From: Pomphorhynchus laevis
Lineage: Eukaryota > Acanthocephala > Palaeacanthocephala > Echinorhynchida > Pomphorhynchidae
Length of the DNA stretch: 64,000 nucleotides
Direction of reading: 5' to 3'
Assembly (NCBI GenBank): GCA_012934845.2
Contig: WNNJ02002059.1
Coordinates: forward strand, 1-64,000
Part shown: piece by piece, positions 22,490 to 35,046 of the stretch
How the letters are laid out: each line of letters starts with the position of its first letter
Numbering within the stretch: position 1 is the stretch's first letter
Position numbers and translations under genes: made by a program
Notes under the pieces: model-generated
Database searches by the model: none
Told to the model about the DNA's origin: nothing
The model's input: the letters and a program-made list of their open reading frames with translations, nothing else

Positions 22490-23460
22490 AACAGTTTCAA
22501 GTATAGCGGAAAGTGACTAAATTTTTTGTGATATTTTTAGTTTAATGTAATTTTAATGCAAATATATGGGAATGTGCATTCGCAAATTCATAAGAACGAA
22601 AGCTTTACTAAAGCTAATACAAGTGAGATTCAAGTGAGATTTAGCAAGTGATTTATCAATCTTTTGTTTAAATTTTTTGATTCTAATTTGCCACGCACAA
22701 TTTTTAGAAAAGCTCATTGAATATTTAGAATTAAAAAGACCATTTTACAACTGTCAATACTTAATCAAGATTGTATGTTGAATATTTGCCGAATATTTAA
22801 CTGTAAATTCCAATATAGTAATATATATATAACAGCAATACAGTTTATTTTTTTTTAGTTTTATACAAATATACACCTGCTTTAGTAGGTGTATATTAGT
22901 ACACCTGCTTTAGTATTTAATTTGTAGTAATATTAATATTAAATTTAATATTAAGCAATATTTCGTAAATATGAAGCAAATACTTATACTTACAATTAAT
23001 GTACAATTAAAATTAAAAAATAAAATGTAATAATTATTTATAATTAATTTATATAATTATCGTCTTATATAGAAAAGTGGCAAGTCTAAAATGAAAGCTA
23101 TTGAGAAAAATAGCTTTTAAAAATGAGTGCAATTGTGAATTTTTTAATTAATTTTTATGAAATAATTATTTATAATTTAAGTTCGAAAATTAAAGTTAAT
23201 AAATTAATTAAAGATGATAAATTTATTTTTATTATAATTAAAAAAAGTACTTTACATGTTATAATTTTAATTGTAATTAACGTCTTATGAAATCGATTTA
23301 ATAAAAAACAAGTGTTCATATGTTACGGTTTTGCTATTTCGTATTAAATTACGATTAATTTGATCAAACATATCAGATAATACCAAACAATAATTAATTA
23401 CGAAATATTAATAATAAAGATTTTATTAAATTGCAAAACAGAAATGCAAAAATAGTCTTA
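22490..23460. other. AT-rich stretch without recognised features
   Basis: Only low-complexity A/T sequence and a short repeated 'acacctgctttag' at 22875-22910. Confidence 0.4.
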
Positions 23461-23461
23461 A

Positions 23462-23630
23462 CAGTCAGTTAAAGAGTGTCAGTTAAAGACAGAAAGCACA
23501 ACTTCAATCTATTTCTTTCTTGCCGTCTTCCCTTTCTTCATAGCCTCAAATCCAGGGGGATCTGAACCCCCAACCAATCCAACACGCCGCCTTCCGACTG
23601 AACCACCCGGGGTCTTTCATCCCCCTCAAT
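23462..23630 (-). mobile_element. tRNA-derived SINE
   Basis: On the minus strand the segment starts 'gaccccgggtggttcagtc' and carries an A-box-like 'ggtggttcagtcgg' and a B-box 'gggttcagatccc' about 30 bases later, set in a perfect 5-bp T-arm (ggggg/ccccc). The acceptor stem does not close, so it is not a working tRNA gene. GC content stands out sharply from the surroundings. The tRNA-like head matches the end of the LINE ORF at 30671-30735 with mainly transition differences. Confidence 0.65.
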
Positions 23631-23639
23631 TTAATTAAT

Positions 23640-25150
23640 TTTTGTGATTTCTTCACCGATTCCGAGTCGAAAAACAAAATGGAATTATCTAAAATTTTCC
23701 AATAGTTGGACAAATATTAGGTGGTCGACACATGTAGTAAAATTACTACTTCATTTAAATAAATATTAAGCAAATACTTATATTTTAAAAATACTTAATG
23801 TACAATTAAATGTGTAATTTAAAAACAGTCAATTAAAATTAATCATTTTATATAATGATCGTCTTATATAGAAAAAGTGTCAAGTCAATTCTAAATTTCA
23901 ATTAAATTTTTATCGTGGTAAAAAATGATTGTATTTAAGCAAGTTCTTTTATCAAATTGCAAACTATTTATAAATCCGATAATTACTCTATTTCCCACCT
24001 GCGTATTTTTCATATTGTAAATGTAGCTTTGTCAAATTATCAAAACGGTAACAAAATGTTTAATTTATCATTAAACAATAAATCCAAATCTTCTATAATT
24101 TTCGCTCTAGTTTAAAATGTCTTTAGATTTCTCTAGTTTGCATTTTTAGTTTCTTTTTTAAAGTCTATATGAATTGTCTACATTCATGCAGACATTGCAT
24201 TTTCTACTTTTGGGTGCCTTCTACATTTTTACTTCCTTTTGTTTACGGAAAAAGTAACTATTCTTTTCCTTTTCTATATCGTGAGCTGCTTGAACTTTGT
24301 CGTCTTAGACTTATTACACAGCTGAAATAGAGAAATAGAGAAAGGTTAACAATAAAAATTTAATGTCAGAACCAACGTTTCATAAATTAGAAGTCTGTAA
24401 AACACCAGGATTCAAATAGAGGCACAAATTGTTCATTCAAATATTAAAATGATCATAGCGGTTAGAATTACTAATTTGCAAATCATTTTTGGTCAATGAT
24501 CAACGACAATTTTAACATTTATTCGGTTTCGAAAGTTATAAAACATGACTTGGTAAGAATACAATAACAAGATAATTTACTAATGCATGTTTTGTTGTAA
24601 CAACTTATTTTTGAAATATATTTTGACAACATCAAAGTTTATGTTTAATCAATTAAAATGTGGCTTCTGTCAAAGTGGATTCATAACATTGATGGTTACT
24701 ATGCAATCAATTCAAATACTCATAGTTTCATTAGAATTCTTAGATACATTCATGCATATTCATATTTTGAGAATTTAAAAAGTCAACACAATTTGTAAAA
24801 CGAAATAATTAGCCAAAGAAATTTTAAATTATATATATAATATTATATAATATTATATATATTTTTAAATATCTTGATAATAATATAATTGATAATGATC
24901 ATTTATAATTGATATTGTTCATAATTTATATTCATTTTTATATTTTTTATAATTGATATTGTTCATATAAATAGAACTAATAGAACTAATAGAAACATGC
25001 GACATACTCGTAAATACATCACAATTTCTGTTGAAACACAACATATGTTGGATAGTTTTCTGCACCGAGCTATTATACTTTTACATAAATAAATATTCAA
25101 AACAATTATTTTTACAATTTTTTAAACTTTCAGATGTTTTTAATATATAA
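23640..25150. other. AT-rich stretch without recognised genes
   Basis: No convincing exon, repeat family or RNA gene; (TA)n tracts around 24830-24870. Confidence 0.4.
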
Positions 25151-25189
25151 AATCAAATTCACAAAACGTCAAGCTTTCTCAGGCTCGTG

Positions 25190-25625
25190 TGGTGTCGAGT
25201 CGTAGCCTTGAATTGTGCATAGGCCGCGATCGTCCATGCACTACCTTATGCAAGCAGTGTTGCCTCGCTGAATTGCGACGCTTATCATCTGCATCAAGAA
25301 AGACGATGCACGAGCAGCACCGGAAATCCTCGCAAGACGGCTTCCGAGTTCCCGCATAAAATAAAGAGAATAAGGACCCATGGCCCTCAGAGGCTATATT
25401 GCTATTAGGTTGAACAGATGTTGGCGATGGTCTAGGTCGACGTATTTTCGATATTTACGGGTGTGCACCCTTTGCGACCAATCCAGACTTATATACCACC
25501 AAGTGTTCGCTACTCTGCGCCATAGTGTTTGGGCACGTAAAATCCCAGGCTAGATACAACCCTATTTTCCAAGCGACAAGGGTTCTGCCGTCTGGGCATT
25601 TGCCATCTGACCTGGATACAATTTA
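25190..25625 (-). mobile_element. RLE-type LINE C-terminus, minus strand
   Basis: A GC-richer island. On the minus strand it encodes 'DGRTLVAWKIGLYLAWDF' (RLE motif region), 'TCPNTMAQS', then in a shifted frame 'AMGPYSLYFMRELGSRLA' and 'SSFLMQMISVAIQRGNTACI'. It matches the 12390-12945 family ('PDGGTLVLWKNEKILIWDAT' ... 'LRQRLIVAVQRGN'). Frameshifted and 5'-truncated. Confidence 0.65.
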
Positions 25626-25639
25626 ATTATTAAATTTTT

Positions 25640-27540
25640 ACAATTAAATGATTAAAATTATTTAAAATTTTATTTATAAATTCAAATTACAAATTTAAAT
25701 TATTTATAACAAAATATCTGATAAATTTATAACCGCGTAAATATTTAATAAAAATTGAAATTTAAAATATTAATTAAACTATTATTAGATAATTACATTT
25801 ACTTTTTGTTATACCATAATTTAAATTTATTAATATTAATTAAATTATTTTCGATTCATATCATCCACTGCCATTATATTTTATATTATAAAGTATAATC
25901 AATAATCAATATCGATTATAAAAATATCGATTATTAACTTGATCAGTTAATAATATCTGTCATTCTTGTTTAATTACTTGAAAGTTCTTATAACTTGTTT
26001 TTATAAAATGGACCTAAATCAAAAATATATCAAAAATGCATAATTTTTATTTATGTTATTCCGGGTCGTAAGCGATAAAATCTTATATAATTATTTATTA
26101 TTTATAATTATTGATATTTATTTAATTATTAAATTTTTATTTAGCATTATATTTTAATTTATAAATAATTTAAAATACATAAACTCAGTTAGCTGTACTG
26201 ACTGTCTTGATAATATACTCTGTCTTAATAATATAATACAATAATATAATATAAATATAATATAAATATAATTTGTATAACAAACTGTAACAATATTATT
26301 TAGAAATAATATACATCAATAATTGATGAATAACGAAGACATTAAGTATTAAACTAAAATTTATTATGTAGGATATAGAGAAAATATCTTTTGAATAACA
26401 TTTAAATCATTTAACAAAATCACTGGTTTGTTAAATTAATTAGGACGAAAAAGTTAGGCAACTTGGCCGAAACGTCTTGAATATCATTTTGTGCAATTTT
26501 CCTGTTTTATTATTTCTGAAGAGTATATATGGCCGAATCACAATGTGATCCAGGATCGCGATCGCAACGTTATTTACCATATATATAAATATATATAATA
26601 TATATTATATGCGATATAATATATATTATATATTATATGCGATACAATGTATATTATATGCGATTGCTACAGGATTTAGTTATCTGTATTTACTTAGTTA
26701 TATAAATATAAATTGAATAAAATCTTATATAATTATTTATTATATATTTTTATTTAAATTTAGCATAAGTTACGTAAACTCAGTTATCTGATATGATTTG
26801 TTCTACTGACAAGTTATTATTGACAGTGAACTTTTTTCCCTGTAATATGACTCTGTCAGAAATGCTGAAACTGTGAATTATTGGTTATAAAAATTATTAA
26901 AAATTAATAATGTTTTTTAATGTTCTAGGAATAAATTCTTCAGTTTAAAGAATTTTGTTTCTATTTCTTATAAATCAACATAATATTATTCAATTAAGGT
27001 ATTTTACACTAACATAAAAGAACTTTTTATGTCGAGGAATAGGGGCCGAAACCTGATAGCATAGAAATTCCTCCTTATGATTTCTAATCCTTATTCTTAT
27101 ACATCGTATGTTATTTATTAGTCAATTCATAAAAAATGCTTTTTATATTTTAAATTTAAATTTTAAATTTTAACTTGATAAAATAAATTGTATAAAATCT
27201 AATATAAAATATGTAGACTCAGTTGTATGATCTGATATGTGCTTAATATTAGCTGAATATTGTATAGAATTATATAAAATCTTATATAATTATTTATTAT
27301 TTATCTTTATTTATATAAAGTATAAAATACGTAGACTCAGTTATCTTATCTCATATATGTTTAATATTAGCCGAATATTGTAACTGTAAATTCCAAATTG
27401 CTCAAGCCTAACTGCAAACAGCGGTCAACTGAATTTTATCAGAATCGAAAGAATAAAGAAACATAAGGCCTAGAGTCGATAATCGGGTATACATTTGTAA
27501 AACAACATCTTAAAACTATGCATATATACCTGTCACACTT
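25640..27540. other. AT-rich repeats; minus-strand copies of a dispersed family
   Basis: Contains reverse-orientation copies of the 'agctaactgagtctacgtatt' family (near 26180, 26773, 27211 and 27328). At 26445-26520 there is a Penelope-like 3' tail ('LGRNVLNIILCNF'). 27025-27105 is the diverged inverse of 53235-53320. Confidence 0.5.
26445..26520 (+). mobile_element. Penelope-like element 3' terminus fragment
   Basis: 'ggccgaaacgtcttgaatat' encodes 'GRNVLNIILCN', a tail commonly seen at the end of Penelope-like ORFs. Nothing else of the element is visible upstream. Short, hence uncertain. Confidence 0.35.
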
Positions 27541-27818
27541 AATTGCCAATGCAATTATTATGTATCCGTTTCGAGAAGCTACTCAACATCACTAAGTGAC
27601 ACACAAAGTGATTGACCGTGTAACCATAGCTCGGAACTCGTACATGTGTCAATGAATATTGACAACATCCGATGAATTTGTAGTATTATCAGTTTGCATT
27701 GCCTATGTGAAAGTTCCATTACACCTTATTGAATTCTATGTATATCACCGTTTAATAGATTTACAGAAACATGTGAAAGAATACGTCCCATTGGCATTAC
27801 CGATGTTGATTGTCGTAT

Positions 27819-27910
27819 CATCTGCAAGGCGAATCCTGTATCACTTCAAGTCCAATACGCAAGATGTTGCACATTGGACTTGAAGTGATACAGGATTCGC
27901 CTTGCAGATG
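27819..27910. repeat. Perfect 38-bp inverted repeat
   Basis: Arms 27819-27856 and 27873-27910 are exact reverse complements, with a 16-base loop. Perfection over 38 bp in otherwise decayed sequence implies recent origin or a fold-back replication event. Confidence 0.8.
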
Positions 27911-28159
27911 AGTGTTTTGAGTGTAGATGCTATCAACCCATTTAATCGTCTAAATTGATGCGTTAAAATACACAACATGTGCTTCACGTGCCCCTCGTGC
28001 GACTGTGCTTTCGAAAACATTTATCGTGCTAGAAGGCGATTAACTATATTGTCGGGAATGAAAACGCAAAATGATCCCTTCACAATGGTATCATTTTCAA
28101 TGGATTCGGTGCCCCTTATTCAAAGTGAATGGAGTGAACAAATTATTAATATACTAGCA

Positions 28160-28380
28160 TCCCAAATATGACGACATCAACATTCTTGGGCCGCAAATTG
28201 GAACGGGTGGGTTCATGGTCAAGTATATCTCCGATCAGATAGCTAGTAATGTGAACCTGGTGAAACGTCTCAGTAATGTTTCAGCTTGACCACACATTGC
28301 TTACGTCGGTTTAGCGAAACTTGGCAATGGAAATCCACATAATTTCTTCAAACAACACTAGCTGTAATAGAAACAACCAC
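28160..28380 (+). mobile_element. RLE-type LINE RT fragment interrupted by a later LINE
   Basis: Reads 'DINILGPQIGTGGFMVKYIS' then 'NVNLVKRLSNVSA' and 'PHIAYVGLAKL', the post-palm region equivalent to 'LKVLGAAIGTESFMTQF' in the 1-1367 element. It contains a stop. The next element inserted at its right end. Confidence 0.5.
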
Positions 28381-28383
28381 AGC

Positions 28384-28394
28384 ACTTAAGAGCT
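28384..28394 (+). repeat. Target-site duplication, left copy
   Basis: ACTTAAGAGCT; exact copy at 30878-30888 after the 3' tail of the LINE. Confidence 0.85.
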
Positions 28395-30877
28395 TAGTCC
28401 TTCGGGAGACGCGGTCTATCTGTCTCCCCCAGGATATTACTCGATTTATCCCTAAGCACATCTACACCCACTTTACTCCTTACATACCCCCTCACTCCTC
28501 TTTATCTCAAGGTCTTTTAACCCTAGTGAAAAGCGCATTAAACTACTCTTGAAAGCTCCTTAAACTACTCTTGTTTAGCCCTATCTTGTTTAGCTATATC
28601 ACTTTGTAAGAACGGTAAGCGTATAAGCATAGCCAATGTCTATATTCGGCCAGGAGAAATTCACAAGAACCGTGACCTCCTGGATCAAATATTGGGGAGC
28701 GGTTATGACATGTTACTTGGTGACTTCAACGACAGAACTAGTCGTTGGATTAAAATGTAACCGCAGAGCAAGGATCGACTATCTTATTCATAAACCACCT
28801 TCCCCCACCTTTCATTGCTCTACAACAAATTCTCTCCTCGATATATTACTGCTACATAAGATGTGGTTGTTGAAACCCATTTGCACCGAGCAGTCGCGTC
28901 AACAACATACCACCTCTCATGACCTAATTCGCTGGCGGCTAGAGGACGATACGTTGCTTAGAAGAAGGTTTCACTTTGACCCTATTAAAGTGGCCTTCTT
29001 TCAGGCAGCTATCCAACTCTTCCCTAGAATTGGAATTGAGAGTTTGACCGAATTTAAATCCTACCTCTCATCGCAAGCTACCGCGATCCTTTCAACTACC
29101 TATAAAGGTCGAATATACATTCCCACTCCAACAAAGCTCAAGGTCATAGCTAAAATGTTACACCTTCCCAATCTCTCTGTTTCCGCCAGACATATCCTCT
29201 CGAATGAATATTGGAGCTCTAGATATAGGCTACAGCTGAGCGGGGATATGGCAAGCATTGCTCACCTAAACCCTTCTCAGGCTTCCTTCTGGAAGATATT
29301 CAAGAAGGAGAAGTTTGTTTGCTGGAAGGATAGAGCCTTGGTTTGGATTGGTAGCATATGCCTTGACAAAGTTTTAGAGGAGTCACTTTCCTTACATAAT
29401 TATGGAGCCACTCAATCTCCCCAACCAATCCCGCCTTGGTGTGACTTCAGGAGTAGGGACTTATCTGTTACAGATATCCTCAACTCCTGGGGACCACTCC
29501 CTGCACCTCCAAATCCCACGCGCACTCACCACTAGTGTCTGTCAGCTTTTGACATACAGTCAGATAAAGGAGGTCGCCATCACAATGCTATTAGCCTCCC
29601 CGTCTGACATAGCGGACATCAACATCAGCCGTCGAGTTTTTTTACCTAAAAAGATATTAATCACTTGTCCTAAAGATCTGCGGCCCATCTCGATTCAAAA
29701 CGCCCTCATATCCATCTACGAGAAAGCGCTTGCGCGTAGAATCCGTGTTCATTTATGTAGGCGTAATTTGATCCCACCGAATTTTCATGGGTTTGTCAAA
29801 GGGCGCTCGGTCCATTCAGCAATTGGTGAAGTGCATCAGTTTTGTCAGGATAGTAGTCATCAGCTTGCTGTGGCTGTTTTTCTTAATTTTTCAGCTGCAT
29901 TTGACCGGATCTTCATTCCCTTCATTATCTCCTCTCTCAGGTCCATCGGGTTACCTGCGAGAATTATTAACAGGGTGGACATATTGTTGTACACCAAGCG
30001 GTTCTACTATGATGACGACCCTGATCCGCGTCAGTTCTACCCTATTACGGGTGTACCTCAAGGATCCCCACTTTCTCCTATCTTATATCTTGCTGCATCC
30101 ATTGTACTATTCAAGAATTTTAAACGTTATCAACGTCTAGTGGTATATGCTGATGATACCACAGCCTTGTTCTCTAGACGCAGGTGCAAAGATGTAATCT
30201 CTGACATCAGCCGTTTCTTTTTAAGATTAAAAGATCAGTTGCCCCATCCAATCTTATTTTAAACTCCTCTAAATCGCAGGTGGTAGTCTTTCATGGCGTT
30301 CCTGCCACCAAAAAGAAACTTAAGAGACTAGCACTCTCTGCACTCTCCTCCATTTTGCAGCATTAACCACTCCCCATCTTCACGAGTCGAGTAAAATATC
30401 TTGGGTTCACCGTTACGGTGAATTGGTCGGCGAAAGCTGACCTGGATAGACTTAAACGTGACCTGAAGAAAGCTAAATGGGCTCTGAAACGGGTCCAGCG
30501 TCTGTCATTGAATGGGATAACCCAAGTGCGCCTCTGGGGTACTTATGCTATCTCGGGATTAGTCTTCTTCTCACGAGGACGTCCCCCAGAACAAAGACTA
30601 AGGTTTCTTAAGCTCCTCATCTCGAGATTACCAACCATAGTCCGCCTTGACTGGACTCTTAGGTGTGTGAGAGACCCCGAATGGTTCAGTCAGAGGGCGG
30701 CGCGCTGGTGCGGCTGAGGGGCTCAGATCCCTCTAAACCTGTGGCCGTGAATATAAGTTGATGATTTCAAAATACACGTCGTGAACGGCTTCTATTTAAA
30801 GTTGTCTTTTGCATGTTTTTGTTTCTTAAGTTTTTATCGCCTATATAGTTATTAATAAAACCCTTATTTATTTATTT
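28395..30877 (+). mobile_element. APE-type LINE with target-site duplication, 5'-truncated
   Basis: Flanked by an 11-bp duplication. 28619-28750 encodes the end of an AP-endonuclease: 'NVYIRPGEIHKNRDLLDQIL', then 'LLGDFNDRTSRWI' (GDFN motif). 28860-29535 is the linker region. 29640-30260 is the RT, with 'PKDLRPISI', 'GFVKGRSVHSAI', 'VAVFLNFSAAFDRI', 'GVPQGSPLSPILYL' and catalytic 'LVVYADDTTALF'. 30418-30717 is the C-terminal region. At least three frameshifts separate these blocks, so it is dead, but identity to functional motifs is high. The 3' end is (TTTA)n at 30864-30877. 28395-28615 shows no clear motif. GC content is well above the host's. The last codons overlap a tRNA-like sequence. 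Confidence 0.88.
30671..30737 (+). other. tRNA-like sequence within the LINE 3' end
   Basis: 'gaccccgaatggttcagtc' ... 'ggctcagatccc' resembles the head of the SINE at 23630 (minus), including A- and B-box positions. It encodes the last residues of the LINE frame ('RDPEWFSQRAARWCG'). Confidence 0.45.
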
Positions 30878-30888
30878 ACTTAAGAGCT
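30878..30888 (+). repeat. Target-site duplication, right copy
   Basis: ACTTAAGAGCT, identical to 28384-28394. Confidence 0.85.
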
Positions 30889-30889
30889 G

Positions 30890-31690
30890 TCAAATGGTTG
30901 ATTTTCTTTTTTGATTTTGACAACAAAAAATGAACAATTACATGAAAATTATTCTAACGTTCACTATAAAATTGCAGGTATCAGAATATTATTGTATACT
31001 CAAGGAAAATACTATTTTATTTTGTAAGCAAGTTGTCGATCGTTTATATCCTTTTCAAGTGAAAAAGGATCTAACTTTTTAGCTTGAAAATGATCTAAAC
31101 GATTGAAAGCTTATTTACGAAATAAAATCGTATTTCCCTTGAATACCAGCAATATTCATAATAATCCACCAGACTCAAATGAAATTCTCATGTATAATAT
31201 AATATATATAAAATATATGCAAACAATGGATTGATTTGCCACTTTGCTTAAAATATCTATACATAAAATAATTATAAATAATAAATATTTAGATTCGCAG
31301 TAGTTACATATAATTTATGCTTGAACGAGTAACTGAAGAATAGTTTTGTTAACTCATTACATCAATTATCGAATAATATTGTGATCAGACTTAAATTGAA
31401 GCATGCACGGAACTTAAATAAAATTAATGTAATTTATTCCACATATTATAGTTTGTTTGTTAAATTACAAATAAAACTGCTCTTCAGAAAATTCATTGCT
31501 TGTTTACTAACATGAATGAAAAATTGACATAAATTTTTACAGCTCTGCATTTTTTATAAAAATCATATTCTGTATTATGCTAAATTACACAACTTACCTT
31601 AGGATTGCGTCTTTAGAACTGAATTGGAGATTAATGCATCTCGAAGATAATGCTCTTTGTACAATTCATAATTTCACGTAGATGATTTAC
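30890..31690. other. AT-rich stretch without recognised features
   Basis: No coding or repeat signal supported. Confidence 0.4.
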
Positions 31691-32380
31691 GAGTGTGTCA
31701 ACAACATATTCGCATTACCATCACACATACTACAAACAGCGCATTGTCTTCCCATAGACCTGTAATCCCGATGTATTCACAATGCTGAGGTAATTTATCA
31801 TAATTCATCAATCTTTCTCCGATATATTGTGATGCAAGCGTGAAGGGCTCCAAACGGTATGTCATAAAGTGATAAGAAATATCACTGCTCAATAGTTGAC
31901 GTCGGTTTGCTTTGGAATAGAAATATAACCCACTTTGGAGCTCGTCAATAAAGGTTTAGATTTTGAGAGACACGACAAGTCGTGAGAACGAATAACGACT
32001 TGTTTGAGACGAACTATTCGTAAGTTGGTTTTAGCATCGTTTTTTAACGTCATTTTAACAATCACGCCGTTTAGTACTCTAAGTCAACATTCGGCGTATT
32101 CACGAAACTTGCAATTGGTCAAAGTACAGGGAAAGTACTACAACCATGTGGCAGTTTAGTATCGTTGGTTTTTTAATCCATTAAGCGTAATCGCTTAGAG
32201 CTTGCTACGAATTCTAAAACGTTTTGCACGACTACGATCGATCAAATCAGCGACAAATTCTGCTACAAACGGTAGTTGTGGCTCAAAACGTATAATCTGG
32301 TTTGCTCTATGTCGATATGCATCATTGTTTTCAGGCATTTCGAAGATCCCGTGATCGATCAGCCTTTTTAATTATTAATA
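31690..32380 (-). pseudogene. Unidentified coding-like stretch, minus strand
   Basis: Two minus-strand pieces have balanced amino-acid composition and higher GC than surroundings. 31892-31698 contains 'YRLEPFTLASQYIGERLMNY'. 32365-32215 reads 'FEMPENNDAYRHRANQIIRF', then 'LPFVAEFVADLIDRSRAKR' and a stop. I do not recognise either. They could be exons of one unknown gene or a decayed element; splice signals are not convincing. Confidence 0.3.
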
Positions 32381-32435
32381 ACGACAGCATTATTGGAGAG
32401 GTCACCTTAAATCCATCGCGTCGTTATATGTGCAC

Positions 32436-32539
32436 CTTTTCAATTGTGAAGACAATATAACAACGTTTCCTTTTTAAAGGACAATTTGCGAAAACCAAAG
32501 TAACCCTTCAAATTTATTAAATAAATTATAAATAAATAA
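32436..32539. repeat. Diverged left extension of duplicated repeat, copy 2
   Basis: Matches 7958-8061. It is separated from the 1.36-kb block by 32540-33684, which is absent from the other locus. Confidence 0.6.
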
Positions 32540-33160
32540 TTAAAATAAATAATTATTTATTATTTATTCAATTATTAACTATTGAGCGACAATTGATTAA
32601 TATGTTGAACGTTGAAAATATTTGGACAATATATGCAATAAATACCAAAAAGTACAATATTAATGAATATCAATAATAGTTTTAAATAAAAGTTTTAAAA
32701 GTAGTAATTTTATTCAAAAGTTTTAAATAAATTGATTTAATGGTTTTTGTGTGGTTCTTATATATTCGAAATAATATTTTCAGTTTTTCTCTTAATTAAA
32801 AATATGAATATTAATTATTGTTCATACTCGGAATCGTTATGAAGTCATCAAGTATTTTACAAACACACGCTTTTAAAAGCGCTCGCTTTATTTTTGAATC
32901 AAAAATAAAATTATAATTAAACATATTACAGATTAAAGTATTAATATAAATTATATTAATATTTTCAATCGAAAAATAAAAATTTAAAAACGTGGTATTA
33001 TTTCTAATATATAATATAATTAATAATGTATTATATTTTCTAATATAAGAAGAGAAAATATAAGCATGAGAAGACTCGGCTTCAGTTAGTAAACTATCAC
33101 TTTGTTATTCAATAAATTGTGAAAACTAGAGATCAGATAATGATGGGTTGAACAATATTT

Positions 33161-33195
33161 GACTGATTGAGAGACTGGCGGTCTCTCAATCAGTC
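33161..33195. repeat. 15-bp perfect hairpin
   Basis: 'gactgattgagagac' and 'gtctctcaatcagtc' with a 5-base loop, inside the 1145-base segment unique to this locus. Confidence 0.6.
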
Positions 33196-33684
33196 AAAGT
33201 AAAGTCTCTCTTTACTTCTTCTAATAGAAAATTTTGAAGACTTATCAAAGAGATAAGCTGTGCTTTGTCTTTAAAATCTATTAGAATTATAATAGTTTTT
33301 ATTACTTTTATATGTCAATAGAAACGATACATTTGTTGAGAATAAAATGATATACATTTTGTCGTACTTTCGTCGATAGATTTCCTGATTAGTATTTACA
33401 GCCAGTTTATTTATCACTAGTAGACAAATTTAAATATAAAAATTATAATATTTAAAAATTATGAAAACACTTTTAAGACAACACTTTTAATAAAATACAT
33501 AGAAAATCATAGCTTAATATTTCATTAAATTAGATAAAATACGCTTCTGAATTCCATTCGAAATTGTATAAAAATCTATTATCATATATTATTGGTAATA
33601 TCATATGACTATAAGATTGTCATATGATATACGACAATCTTATATATCTATAAGATTGTCTTTAAATGTTTTAATTAGCAGCTT

Positions 33685-35046
33685 GGTCGAAACTTCAATT
33701 TTACTTCAATTTAAAATACCTCATGATATTTTTATTAAAAAGAAACATAAAAACTATTATATAAGTATTAATAAAATATGTCTGACATACAGTCTGACAA
33801 AATATGCATTTTACGATTGTCGTGCAAAACTCGTCTAATCATTTTACCCATAGGTTAATAATAACTATTTTTATTATTGATTTATAATTAAATTGTAATA
33901 TTTAAAAATGACAGGAATAAATAAGAACTGGCTATTTCATAAATATCACACTTTATATTTAATTATGCTCTATATTATATGTGATATATTATATACAACA
34001 TCCTTCTAACAAATCAAAATAACAATGAATGAACAATTCATAATATTTTATTTGGCATTTTTAAAATTGAATTTTAAAAAATTAAATTATATTATTAAAA
34101 TGTGATTTGATATACAAATAAATATGCAATTCACGTTTGTTATTACGCGTCTTTTCGTGTTACATTTAAATTAATATGATATGTTTTTTTATCATCAATA
34201 CCCTTTCGAAAAGGGTATTTAATCGGCATTTTCTCAACTTGAAAATATTAAACGAGAAATAATTTAACGGACATCTACGAGAAATATTATATTCTTTGAT
34301 GCAAATAGAGAGAGAGTAATTGTTTAAAATTATGCGCTTTAAATCAATTGCGATCATGTGTGAAATTTTTGACACGTGACAATACCTTTATTATTGAAAT
34401 TACAAGCATTTAATGATATATAATTTTCAAACTAAGAATAAACATTAAGAGGGAGAGTACCTCTTACATATAAGAAAGAGGAAAATGTAATCGAACAATA
34501 GAGCAGGTAAGAAAAATTAAAAGTACATAGATATCAATTATGTCACTTCCATATATTCATAATGTGTAAGTGCAGATTCATCTTGTTCATATGGATATTA
34601 ATTGTAATTATTGAAAGTGTATAACTCCGTAACTTGATCCGTATTCAAATACTAAAATAAATCCATTTCAGCTTATAGATCTATCTATGTTTAAATGAAT
34701 AAAATACTTAAAGTAATTAAAACGCATTTTAAAATTGTTTTAAGGTAATCGAAATTAATACTGGATTAAAAACTCATCATTACAAAAGGTCATACCTGAC
34801 CTTTTACACCATTTAATGATTTAATGTTATTAACTAGTCTATTATTAGATCAGGTATATTATTAACTGTTCTAAACTACTTTTAAAATTGAAACTATTTT
34901 CAAAATTAGTTTTAAACTTTTTAACTACTGTTTTAACTAAAGTTTTTATTCTTTTAAACAACTTTAAAAACTAATAAATTAAATCTATTTTTAATTTATA
35001 TCGTAAAGACGACATATTTCAATTTGCCAGAAACATATTTTTGCAT
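33685..35046. repeat. Copy 2 of the 1.36-kb near-identical duplication
   Basis: Counterpart of 8062-9423. Homology to the Penelope-type RT continues past 35046 ('FLHDHS', then 'LIICNDIGFI' at 35075-35110), so this copy is nearer the source arrangement. Confidence 0.85.

Noticed and set aside
30671-30737. tRNA gene
   Set aside because: Acceptor stem does not close and the sequence is part of the LINE reading frame; only tRNA-like.
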